Positions 16,251-24,509 of a stretch of DNA of 42,605 nt are shown in pieces (position 1 is the stretch's first letter; the number at the start of each line of letters is the position of its first letter). The notes under the pieces are model-generated. The model was given only the letters and a program-made list of their open reading frames with translations. It had not been told where the DNA came from and did not search any database. The DNA is taken from the NCBI GenBank assembly GCA_934755305.1, contig CAKVLD010000023.1, positions 1 to 42,605 on the forward strand, given 5' to 3'. Origin of the DNA: an uncultured Clostridium sp. Its GTDB lineage: Bacteria > Bacillota > Clostridia > Clostridiales > Clostridiaceae. The translations under genes and the position numbers were made by a program.

Positions 16251-18182
16251 TTGATTAATATTGGTACGATTATTGATTATAGATATGAAATACTTAAAGA
16301 AATCGATAGAGGTGGAATGAGTATAGTATATCTAGCAGCTGATAATAGATTAAAAAAATCTGTAGTATTGAAGGATATAAGAAAGAATAACAAAATTCAA
16401 AATGATATTTTATTAGAGTGTTTAAAAGCTGAAGCAGATCTTTTAACATATTTAGATCATCCTAATTTACCTAAGATATATGACATCATAGAAGGAGAAA
16501 ATCATATTTATGTTGTTATGGATTATATTGAAGGTGAATCTTTGAAGAAAAAATTTGATAGGGAAAAAATTTGTTCTCCAGAAGAAGTAATAGAATGGGG
16601 AAAACAATTAAGCGAAGTTTTGGATTATTTACATACTAGAACTCCAGATCCTATTATTTATAGAGATATGAAACCTCATAATATAATGCTTACTCCAGAA
16701 GGAAAAATAAAATTAATTGATTTTGGGATATCTATAGAAAAGGATAAGGAAAAGAAAAAACTTAACTTTGGAACTGGTATATATGCAGCACCTGAACAAA
16801 TGAATGGTGGAGAGGTTGATGGTAGAGCTGATATTTATAGTTTAGGAGTTACTTTATATCAATTAGTTACAGGAGAGATATTCAAAAGTAATCTTAATTT
16901 AAAACCTATAAGAGAGATAAATCCATCTTTACCTGAAGGATTAGAATACATAATAAGTAAATGTACAAGAGTAAATGTAGAAGAAAGATATCAAAAGGCA
17001 GAAGAACTTAAATATGATCTAGAGAATATAGACAAGTTATCTAAATCTTATAAGAAGAGTCAAGTAAAAAAGATGGCTGTATTTTTAATAAGTTTTGCTC
17101 TTTTTATAGGCTCAAGTACAATTACTACTATTGGATATAAGGGAATGGAAAATAGTAAGTTGAGTTCATATACTGCATTAATTAATGAAGCTAGTATAAA
17201 TTACTTAAATGGGGAATATTCAAAAGCTGTAGAGATTTTAGATGAAGCTATAACAAAGGTGGATGGAAGTTTGCCAGAAGCATATATAAATATGTTAGAT
17301 ATATATATAGATATGGGTGATAGTACTACTGGATTGTCAAAGATTGAGAGTTATATAAATCAAAAATATGAAGGTATACACAAGGAAAATGAGGTTTTAT
17401 TTAAGGTTGGAATTACATATTTGGAAAACAAAAACTATCCTTTAGCACTTAAATATTTTAAACAAATTAATTCGAAAAAATATCCTGATGCAAAGTATTA
17501 TATAACAATTGCAAGTAGTATGAGTACTATGAACATAGATTATAGTGAATTTGAAAAAGAAATTGATGAGTTTGAAGAATATGTGGATTCTCTACCAAAT
17601 GATGATAGAAAACTTTCAAATTACAAAGCATTAACTAGTGTTTATAGTTCTTATAAAGGTCAGATAGAAGATGCTAATGATAAGATTATAAGAATAGTTG
17701 AAAAGGCAAATTCTACTCTGGAAAACATAGATAATAAACAGTTAGAGTATAGATATGAAGTGGATTTTACTCAAAAGATGGCAATTGCATATCATAGCAA
17801 AGCTAGTAAATCTTTAGAGAAAGAAACTGCTAGGGGATATTACGATATAGCAATTAATCTTTATAATGAGCTTTTAGATTTAGAAGTGAAAAATAAGGAA
17901 GATATATTAATAAAAATAGGTGATATATATACAGAGACAGAAGAATATTCAGCATCAATAGAGCATTTTTCGAATCTGGTTAATAAGTATCCACAAAGTA
18001 TAAAGTCCTATTCTAAATTAATTAATGTACTTTTAGATGTTGAACAAAAGAAAGATACACAAAATAGAAATTATAGTCAGATAAAAAGTTATTACTCTAT
18101 GGCAGAAAAGCTTGAAGGATCAAATGAAAATGAGGAATTTAAAAAGCTGAAGAGAAGAATGGCTAACTTAGAGATTATTTAG
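16251..18182 (+). CDS. Membrane eukaryotic-type Ser/Thr kinase with TPR-like ectodomain
   Basis: A 643-residue transmembrane kinase. The kinase domain spans residues ~10-265: a Gly-rich loop (IDRGGMSIVY), ATP lysine K41 in VLKDI, helix-C Glu near E61, catalytic loop YRDMKPHN (D139, N144), DFG at 157-159 and AAPEQ at 179-183. All essential residues are intact, so it should be active. One hydrophobic helix follows at ~275-297, and the ~345-residue C-terminal part, predicted outside, shows TPR-like helical pairs (INYLNGEYSKAVEILDEAI; ITYLENKNYPLALKYFKQI; IGDIYTETEEYSASIEHF). It lacks the PASTA repeats of PrkC/PknB. Start TTG 16251 has a weak GGTGAT site. Likely substrates are its own juxtamembrane region and the repeat protein encoded next. 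Confidence 0.93.
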   Translation: MINIGTIIDYRYEILKEIDRGGMSIVYLAADNRLKKSVVLKDIRKNNKIQNDILLECLKAEADLLTYLDHPNLPKIYDIIEGENHIYVVMDYIEGESLKKKFDREKICSPEEVIEWGKQLSEVLDYLHTRTPDPIIYRDMKPHNIMLTPEGKIKLIDFGISIEKDKEKKKLNFGTGIYAAPEQMNGGEVDGRADIYSLGVTLYQLVTGEIFKSNLNLKPIREINPSLPEGLEYIISKCTRVNVEERYQKAEELKYDLENIDKLSKSYKKSQVKKMAVFLISFALFIGSSTITTIGYKGMENSKLSSYTALINEASINYLNGEYSKAVEILDEAITKVDGSLPEAYINMLDIYIDMGDSTTGLSKIESYINQKYEGIHKENEVLFKVGITYLENKNYPLALKYFKQINSKKYPDAKYYITIASSMSTMNIDYSEFEKEIDEFEEYVDSLPNDDRKLSNYKALTSVYSSYKGQIEDANDKIIRIVEKANSTLENIDNKQLEYRYEVDFTQKMAIAYHSKASKSLEKETARGYYDIAINLYNELLDLEVKNKEDILIKIGDIYTETEEYSASIEHFSNLVNKYPQSIKSYSKLINVLLDVEQKKDTQNRNYSQIKSYYSMAEKLEGSNENEEFKKLKRRMANLEII

Positions 18183-18198
18183 TAATAGGAGAAGGATT

Positions 18199-18747
18199 AT
18201 GAACTATAAAGTTATTTTTTATGTAGGGCTTACGTTGACAATAATAACGTTAATTATAACAATAATTGCTTTTTTTAAGTGCAATGTAATTGAAATAATA
18301 TGTGATTTATTTGGCTTTAAGAGGGGAATGAAGCTAAGTAATAAACCAAAGAAAAAGTCACATAAAGATACTATAAAAGTAAAGAAAGTTGATGAAGTAC
18401 ATGTTATCAATAAAAATGATTTAGAGGATAAATATCCTACTAGACATTATAATATACAAAAAGTAGAAGAATCTACTCAAAATTTACAGAAAGGAGTGGG
18501 AGCCTATGTAGAAGAAGGTACTATGCTACTTGAAGAGGAAGAAACAAGTATATTAGAAGAATCTACAACTCTTCTAGATGAAGAAACATCCCTTTTAGAT
18601 GAGGAAACTTCACTACTAGATGAAGAAACAACTCTCTTAGAGGATGAAGAAACTAGTCTTTTAGAAGAAGCTTGTGATACTGGTTATTCTGATGTGTTTG
18701 TAAATGAATTAGATATAGTAATAGTACATACTGATGTAATAATTTAA
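18199..18747 (+). CDS. Small membrane protein with acidic (D/E)ET(S/T)LL repeat tail, candidate kinase substrate
   Basis: Unknown 182-residue protein. Residues 5-27 form one hydrophobic helix. The Lys/Arg-rich stretch at 41-64 predicts the rest to be cytoplasmic. Residues 105-157 hold about seven heptad-like units of the form EETSLLD or ETTLLDE, each with one or two Thr/Ser flanked by acidic residues and followed by Leu-Leu or Ile-Leu. The extreme C-terminus is a hydrophobic strand-like DIVIVHTDVII. It lies 16 bp after the kinase and 16 bp before the giant surface protein gene. Threonines in an acidic context next to a kinase/phosphatase pair suggest multisite phosphorylation and a phospho-dependent docking platform; this is inference. 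An amphipathic coiled coil is the main alternative. Confidence 0.7.
   Translation: MNYKVIFYVGLTLTIITLIITIIAFFKCNVIEIICDLFGFKRGMKLSNKPKKKSHKDTIKVKKVDEVHVINKNDLEDKYPTRHYNIQKVEESTQNLQKGVGAYVEEGTMLLEEEETSILEESTTLLDEETSLLDEETSLLDEETTLLEDEETSLLEEACDTGYSDVFVNELDIVIVHTDVII
18511..18669 (+). repeat. Seven-unit heptad repeat coding (D/E)ET(S/T)LL
   Basis: Codes for residues 105-157 of the small membrane protein. The units are EGTMLLE, ETSILEE, STTLLDE, ETSLLDE, ETSLLDE, ETTLLED and ETSLLEE. Identical peptide units use different codons (the two DEETSLL units differ at several third positions and in Ser and Leu codons), so the peptide, rather than the DNA, has been conserved. Confidence 0.85.
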
Positions 18748-18763
18748 AGTAGGGGGATATAAG

Positions 18764-21700
18764 TTGAAGTTAAAAGCAAAGAAGAAATATATTATTATTT
18801 CAGTTGCTGTTGTTTCATTACTTGTAGGAGGAATATCTCAAAAGGTATATTCTGCAAAGAATGAAATAAAGGTTGCCTTTGATAATGAGGTTTGGGATAG
18901 TAATGATGTATTTGAAAAACAATGGTTCACTAATTTACTTAGTGAAGATTTAAATGAAGAAGATATATCTTTTGAAGTAGACTTAAAAGGATATATGACA
19001 GATGAAACAGATATTTTAGATATACCTTTCACTGTAGAAGCTAATGTAGGTGAAACAGAGGTTCAGGTATCTGAAATAAAAGCTGTTCCAGATAATAATG
19101 GAATGTATAGTGTCATTCTGAAAAGAACTAATTTAATTGATGGAAATATAGTTAATGTAAATATAAGCTTTAATGAATCTAATAGTTGGGATATACCTGC
19201 TATGACAAAATCATTTGATATAGCTATAGATACAGTAAAGCCAAAGATTACTTTTTTAGGTGTAGAAGAGAATGCTGTATATTCAGATAATGTAATTCAA
19301 AAAATTAATTTAGATGAGTTAAATAAAGATACAACTACGGTTACAGTTGAAATTTATAAACCTAATGCAGAAAGGAATAAGTTAAGAACTGAAACTTTAA
19401 CGTGGAAAGATATAACTCAAGGTAACTTACCAAAAGGATTCTTATACAATATCCAAGATAAAACTTTAGATATTATATATGAAGAAGAGGAATTTTTTGA
19501 AGTAAAAGTTACAGCAGAAGATAAGGCGCACAATAAAGAAAGTAAAAGTGTAAATTTTTCAATTAATAAAGATAAACCAAAGGTTATATTAAATGGTATG
19601 GAAATTAATGAATTAAATAGTAGTTACTATTGGAATAAACCAATAATTAGCCTAGTAATTAAAGATAATTCTATATTAAGCTATAGCAATTCAAGTTATT
19701 CAGTAACTTATCCAGATGGGACTGAAGCTAATAATTTAAGGTTAAGTAAAGAAGGATCTTATATATTATTTAGAGAATCGAGAAATAATATAGCATGTCC
19801 TAATGATGGAGTGTATAAGATAAAAGCAAAAGCCTTTGATATAGGTGGTCAGAAATCAGAACATAATATGGAAATTACTGTTGATACTAAAAACCCAACT
19901 AGATCAATAACTGGTATAGAAAGTGGTGCTTATTATAATACAGCTAAGAATGTACATATAAATTTAGATGATGAAAATCTTAAATCTACTAATATAGAAA
20001 TATTTAAGGATTCAAATTTACAAATTAAAAAAGAAAACGAAAAATCATTAATCTATAATGCTGAAACAGATGGTAAATATACAATAGTTGCTGAGGCGAT
20101 GGATAAGGCTAATAATGAAATAGGTATAGGAGATAATTATGAGTTTACAATAGATACTAAAGCTCCAGAAATTAATGTTTCAGGAGTTACAGATGGGGCT
20201 CTTTATAAAATAGGGGAAACTCCTACAGCTATTATAAATATAGAAGATATAAATTTTGCAAATAGTGAAATTAAAGTAACTTATATAAATGAAGAAAATG
20301 TAACTAAGGTAGAAACTTATAATCAATCTAATCTTACACTTCCTATAGATAAAGATGGGGATTATATGATAGAAATAAAAGCTATAGATAAAGCCAATAA
20401 TCCTGCTGAGAAAAAGATAAGTTTTACTAGAGATACAGTTGCACCAGTTATAGAGGTTGAATCTGAAGGAATGAAGGTTTCAAGATATGATTTCACTAAA
20501 GATGATTTAAAATATATTAAAGCTGAAAAAGGAATTAGTTTTAATATTAATGTAGATGAAATAAATGAAGCTTATAGTGAATTATATATTACAAAAACTA
20601 ATGTGTTTATAGATAAAGATGATGAAGTTAAGAATGAACCAGTGGTTAGTTTTGAAAAAGAAAAACAGGTTACTTTTAATACTGAAGGTCTTTATGAATT
20701 AACTATTAATACAAGAGATAAGGTTGGTAATACTGATACTAGAACATTATATTTTGTTGTAGATGGAACAGCACCTCAAGTAGATGTAAACAAATTATAT
20801 GAATTTAATAATGAGGAGCCATTAAAGATAACTACATCAGAAGCTTTTATTGAAGGTACTGAAGTAAATGTAAGTTATGTAAAAACTGTTACTAATGAAT
20901 ATGGTGAAGATAGTAGTGAAGAGATATTTTTAGAGCCTTACTATATATCTCAAAAGATAGATGAATATGTTATTGATGAATTTAGGGATGATGCTAAATA
21001 TCAAGTTAGTATAACAGCTAAAGATAAAGCAGGTAATGAAAAAAGAGTTCAAACTATAGAATTCTATACTGATCATACAAAACCTAGTGTTGAGATAAAT
21101 GGTGTTGATGAAGGCGAACATTACAATATAGATAAAGAAGTTACTATAAAAACATATGATGTTAATCAAAATGTAAATGAAATTATAGTTACAAAGGATG
21201 GAAGTAGATACACAGAGGCTGAAAGTTTCCCAAGTGAAGGTAGAAACCGTAATGCAAGTTTTGTTTATTCAGAGGAAGGAACATATAAAATAGAAGTTAA
21301 TTGTACTGATAAAGCTGGTAATACAGAAAGCAAATATATTAATTTTGTAATTGATAAAACTGCTCCAGTTATTGAAATTGTTGACTTTGATAATCTAAAT
21401 AATTCTTTCAATAATTATGATAGAAGTGTTACTGTAAATGTTAGGGAAAGAAACTTCATTGAAAATACTGTTAATGTATATTATGAAAAACTTTTACCTA
21501 ATGGAAATAAAACAAGATATACAAAAGAAAACTTTGGTATGAACCAAAAAGGTTTTATAACTTCTGAAACTTATAATGAATTTTCTGACGATGCTGAGTA
21601 TACTATGTTTATAGAATCGGTAGATAAAGCTGGAAATAAAGCAATTGCAAGAAAAGTTGTATTCACAACTGATAAAGTAAAGCCAGAACTTTCAATATTA

Positions 21701-23095
21701 GGAGTGGAACTAGATAAATATTATAATGAAGATAAAACAGTAGAATTTAAAAGTTTTGATGTTAATCATAAAGATAATGCTGTAGTTGTAACTAGAAGTG
21801 GTCAACCTTACAATATTGGAGCACCATATGTTTCAAATAGAGATGCAATATTAAGATATACTTTTACAGAAGAAGGTACTTATGAAGTTAATTTTGTATC
21901 TACAGATAAGGCGGGAAATTCAAATACAACTTTCACAAAGTTCACAATAGATAAGACAGCACCTAGAATTACACCAAGAATGAGTGATGGTACACCATTA
22001 ACAAATGGACAATACATAAACAAAATATTTGTACCAGAGTTTGCATTAGATAATCCTGAAGATACTTTAGAATCAGTAACTTTAAATGGCGGAGAAAATA
22101 TAGCTTATAGTCCACTTATAACATCAAATGAAATGCAATATAATTATAATGTTGTAGCAGTAGATAAAGCACAAAATAGAACTAACTTAAATATTAGTTT
22201 TGTAGTAGATACTACTATGCCATCTATAAAGATATCAGGTATATTAGCAGGTTTCTTTAATAGAAATATGACGCCAATTTATGAAATAACAGACGTAAAT
22301 TTAGATGTTAATAATACTTCTGCGCTTCTTAATGGACAACCTTTTGTATCTGGAACAGAAATAGAAGCTCAAGAAAACTATAATTTAAAAATATTAGCAA
22401 ATGATTTAGCTAATAATAGTAATAATCAAGCTATTAGTTTTACTATAGATAAGGATAAACCTGTTATAAGTTTTAAGAATCCTATTTCAGGAAAATATTT
22501 TACAGAGAATTTTATTCCAGAATTTTTAATTAATGATTTAACTGATTATACTATAATTGCTCTTACTTTAGATGGTGAGGATTATGAAATTGGTGATCCT
22601 ATAACTGAAGAAGGAAAGCATGTACTATATATTGAAGTTAAAGATAAAGCAGAAAATATTGAGAGTTTAAGTGTAGAGTTTATTTTAGATAAAACAGAAC
22701 CTAAATTTATAGTTGATGGAATAGAGGATGGAAAAGTTTATAGTGAAGCAGTAACGACAACTATTAGACTAGAAAATCCTATGGATAAAATTACTGGAGT
22801 TAGTGTAAATGGTGAAGCTTCTACAGGAGAAGTTTCAGAAGAGTTTGGACAACAAGTAATTAAGTTAAACTTTACTGAGATAAACGATTATTCAATAAAT
22901 TTAAAGGCTGTAGATGATGCAGGAAATGAAACAGATGAAACTATAAATATAAGAATTATAGATAGTAGTATAGTAGCTACATTAATTAATAATAAAAAGA
23001 ATATATTTATAGGAATAATAATAGCTACTGTAGCTATAGCAGCGGCTTTAGCTGGAGTAGTTTATTCTAGAAAAAGGAATGCCTCTAAAGAATAG
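18764..23095 (+). CDS. Giant membrane-anchored surface protein with 13 Ig-like modules
   Basis: A 1443-residue protein with a signal peptide (basic KLKAKKK, hydrophobic 9-24, cleavage near VYSA), an N-terminal domain of about 125 residues, then 13 tandem Ig-like modules averaging ~95 residues from about residue 157 to 1403. Each module closes with D-K-A-x-N followed by a strand and a (V/I)D-T/K-x-(A/K)-P linker, the pattern of bacterial Ig-like domains. Near the C-terminus a helix (IFIGIIIATVAIAAALAG) is followed by the basic tail RKRNASKE, which predicts anchoring in the membrane with a very short cytoplasmic end. There is no LPXTG sortase signal. TTG 18764 has a GGGGGAT site. It is likely a long stalk exposing its N-terminal domain through the wall; ligand unknown. 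It is last in the phosphatase-kinase operon. Confidence 0.88.
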   Translation: MKLKAKKKYIIISVAVVSLLVGGISQKVYSAKNEIKVAFDNEVWDSNDVFEKQWFTNLLSEDLNEEDISFEVDLKGYMTDETDILDIPFTVEANVGETEVQVSEIKAVPDNNGMYSVILKRTNLIDGNIVNVNISFNESNSWDIPAMTKSFDIAIDTVKPKITFLGVEENAVYSDNVIQKINLDELNKDTTTVTVEIYKPNAERNKLRTETLTWKDITQGNLPKGFLYNIQDKTLDIIYEEEEFFEVKVTAEDKAHNKESKSVNFSINKDKPKVILNGMEINELNSSYYWNKPIISLVIKDNSILSYSNSSYSVTYPDGTEANNLRLSKEGSYILFRESRNNIACPNDGVYKIKAKAFDIGGQKSEHNMEITVDTKNPTRSITGIESGAYYNTAKNVHINLDDENLKSTNIEIFKDSNLQIKKENEKSLIYNAETDGKYTIVAEAMDKANNEIGIGDNYEFTIDTKAPEINVSGVTDGALYKIGETPTAIINIEDINFANSEIKVTYINEENVTKVETYNQSNLTLPIDKDGDYMIEIKAIDKANNPAEKKISFTRDTVAPVIEVESEGMKVSRYDFTKDDLKYIKAEKGISFNINVDEINEAYSELYITKTNVFIDKDDEVKNEPVVSFEKEKQVTFNTEGLYELTINTRDKVGNTDTRTLYFVVDGTAPQVDVNKLYEFNNEEPLKITTSEAFIEGTEVNVSYVKTVTNEYGEDSSEEIFLEPYYISQKIDEYVIDEFRDDAKYQVSITAKDKAGNEKRVQTIEFYTDHTKPSVEINGVDEGEHYNIDKEVTIKTYDVNQNVNEIIVTKDGSRYTEAESFPSEGRNRNASFVYSEEGTYKIEVNCTDKAGNTESKYINFVIDKTAPVIEIVDFDNLNNSFNNYDRSVTVNVRERNFIENTVNVYYEKLLPNGNKTRYTKENFGMNQKGFITSETYNEFSDDAEYTMFIESVDKAGNKAIARKVVFTTDKVKPELSILGVELDKYYNEDKTVEFKSFDVNHKDNAVVVTRSGQPYNIGAPYVSNRDAILRYTFTEEGTYEVNFVSTDKAGNSNTTFTKFTIDKTAPRITPRMSDGTPLTNGQYINKIFVPEFALDNPEDTLESVTLNGGENIAYSPLITSNEMQYNYNVVAVDKAQNRTNLNISFVVDTTMPSIKISGILAGFFNRNMTPIYEITDVNLDVNNTSALLNGQPFVSGTEIEAQENYNLKILANDLANNSNNQAISFTIDKDKPVISFKNPISGKYFTENFIPEFLINDLTDYTIIALTLDGEDYEIGDPITEEGKHVLYIEVKDKAENIESLSVEFILDKTEPKFIVDGIEDGKVYSEAVTTTIRLENPMDKITGVSVNGEASTGEVSEEFGQQVIKLNFTEINDYSINLKAVDDAGNETDETINIRIIDSSIVATLINNKKNIFIGIIIATVAIAAALAGVVYSRKRNASKE
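19229..22975 (+). repeat. 13 tandem Ig-like coding modules, including a duplicated pair
   Basis: Modules are bounded by (V/I)D-T-x-x-P linkers, for example DTVKP, DTKAP, DGTAP, DHTKP, DKTAP, DKVKP and DKTEP. Modules 6-7 (about 20760-21353) and 8-9 (about 21354-21954) match each other as a pair: both have EF-DDA-Y----A/SKDKAGN then a second module with DVN, VVTK/R-G--Y and EEGTYE/K. This indicates duplication of a two-module unit. Confidence 0.75.
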
Positions 23096-23223
23096 ATATT
23101 AATGTGTTGATATATTTATTTTTAAAATGTATGCTAAAAAACATATGCATCAAACGCATGAAAAAAATATATATTTTAAAATATACATAATATAAGTGCT
23201 AGATTAATATTATATCCAAAATG

Positions 23224-23286
23224 ATATGCTCCTTTTTAGGTATCAAGTTTTGATTATTTCACTTGTCTACCTAAAAGGGAGCATAT
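23224..23286. repeat. 63-nt long inverted repeat / hairpin without U-tract
   Basis: Arms ATATGCTCCTTTTTAGGTA (23224-23242) and TACCTAAAAGGGAGCATAT (23268-23286) pair over 19 bp with a single G-T wobble. Inside, CAAGT (23244-23248) pairs with ACTTG (23261-23265) around a 12-nt loop. Neither strand has a run of U after the stem, so it is not a classical intrinsic terminator. It may still end the operon, or be a MITE-like or insertion-sequence-end remnant. Confidence 0.75.
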
Positions 23287-23361
23287 TAACTTAATGCGAC
23301 AAGCTTCATTTTTATTTATAGATAAACATAAAACACAAAGATGTTTGTATAAAAATAGTTA

Positions 23362-23370
23362 TGATATAAT
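23362..23370 (+). promoter_or_regulatory. Extended -10 promoter of the LCP gene
   Basis: TG-A-TATAAT with TATAAT at 23365-23370 and the TG one base upstream; no convincing -35 box. The predicted start near 23377 gives a short leader and supports translation from ATG 23402. Confidence 0.55.
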
Positions 23371-23401
23371 TATTCTTATATTAGGAGAGAGGAGATTAAA
23401 A

Positions 23402-24298
23402 ATGAAAAAGTTGTTAATCATACTGGTAAGTATACTAATCATTTTTTCTTTAGGTGGTGTAGTTACTTATAATAAAATTAATCAATCTAAGAAAGTAGAG
23501 CTTAAATCAACAGATGAAGAATTAAATGTGTCAGAAGAAACTGTTCAAAAGAGTCAAGAAAAGAATATAGAAAATATACTTCTTTTAGGAATTGATCATG
23601 ATGAAAATGCCTCTGATGCAATAATGATAGTTTCTTTAGATAAGAATAATAAAAAAGTTAAGTTAACATCAATAATGAGAGATACTTATGTATATTTTGG
23701 AGAGGGAAAATCTAATAAAATAAACTATGCTTATAATTATGGTGGTGTTGAACTTACTATACAAAAGTTAAATGAAATATTTAATTTAGATATAAAGAAG
23801 TATGCAAAAGTTGATTTTGACGGCTTTATGAAAATTGTAGATGCTTTTGGTGGATATGAAGTCGAAGTATCAGAAGCTCAAAGAAAAGAAATTAATTATA
23901 AGCTAGGATATGAATCACTTAAAACTTCAGGAAAAGTTTTATTAACTGGAGAACAAACAGCTGCTTATGCTAGAATAAGACGTTTAGATGGAGATTTTAA
24001 TAGAACAGAAAGACAAAGAGAAATTATGTTTGATATATTTAAGAAAGCTAAGAATATTCCTCTTACAAGTTATCCTTCTGTAATTTCTGAATTAAGTTCA
24101 TATGTAGAGACAAATCTATCAGCTTTAGATTCATTAGAATTAGTAAAATTTATGATTAGTATAGATAATAATTCAGCAGAACAATTTAGAGTACCTATTG
24201 ATGGAACGACTAGCGACAATAGTGAAGGAGTATATCATTTAGATTGGGATAGAGAACCTAATATAAAAGCATTACATAACTTTATATATGGAGAATAA
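23402..24298 (+). CDS. LytR-CpsA-Psr (LCP) family glycopolymer ligase
   Basis: A 298-residue single-pass membrane enzyme. LCP proteins transfer lipid-linked wall glycopolymers (teichoic acids, capsule, rhamnans) to peptidoglycan on the outer face of the membrane. A short basic start and helix at residues 3-22 are followed by the LCP domain: NILLLGIDHD with D65, SDAIMIV with D72, SIMRDTYV with R93/D94, NKINYAY, and the C-terminal ARIRRLDGDFNRTERQREI that supplies the pyrophosphate-binding Args. I start at ATG 23402 because the promoter and a GGAGAGAGGAGA site lie just upstream; the longer in-frame start at 23294 would precede the promoter. It sits between two polysaccharide clusters and could serve either polymer. 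Confidence 0.93.
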   Translation: MKKLLIILVSILIIFSLGGVVTYNKINQSKKVELKSTDEELNVSEETVQKSQEKNIENILLLGIDHDENASDAIMIVSLDKNNKKVKLTSIMRDTYVYFGEGKSNKINYAYNYGGVELTIQKLNEIFNLDIKKYAKVDFDGFMKIVDAFGGYEVEVSEAQRKEINYKLGYESLKTSGKVLLTGEQTAAYARIRRLDGDFNRTERQREIMFDIFKKAKNIPLTSYPSVISELSSYVETNLSALDSLELVKFMISIDNNSAEQFRVPIDGTTSDNSEGVYHLDWDREPNIKALHNFIYGE

Positions 24299-24509
24299 TT
24301 TGGTTGATAAAGTAAGAGATAATAGTATAGTTAAAGATTCTTTATATTAGGGTATATTTTTAAATATAGAGATTGTCACATTATCCTTTTTTGTTGTTTT
24401 TTTAAATAAAAATAGAAACAAAATTACAATAAAATAGAAAAAACGACTTTAGTTTACTTTTTTTTAAAAATTTATGATAGTATAAATTGAATGCAAGGGG
24501 GGGATATTA

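Larger units (their letters stand above)
23096..23401 (+). other. 306-bp gap after the surface-protein gene
   Basis: Contains AT-rich DNA with short imperfect inverted repeats (23125-23205), a strong 63-nt hairpin (23224-23286), a short ORF-like stretch from 23294 that is in frame with the LCP gene, and the LCP promoter and ribosome binding site. The promoter at 23362-23370 lies inside the upstream in-frame extension, so that extension is not treated as coding. Confidence 0.65.

Noticed and set aside
23294..23401. A 36-residue N-terminal extension of the LCP protein.
   Set aside because: The extension contains the extended -10 promoter, lacks a ribosome binding site and would place a hydrophilic stretch before the signal anchor. 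ATG 23402 has a strong site.
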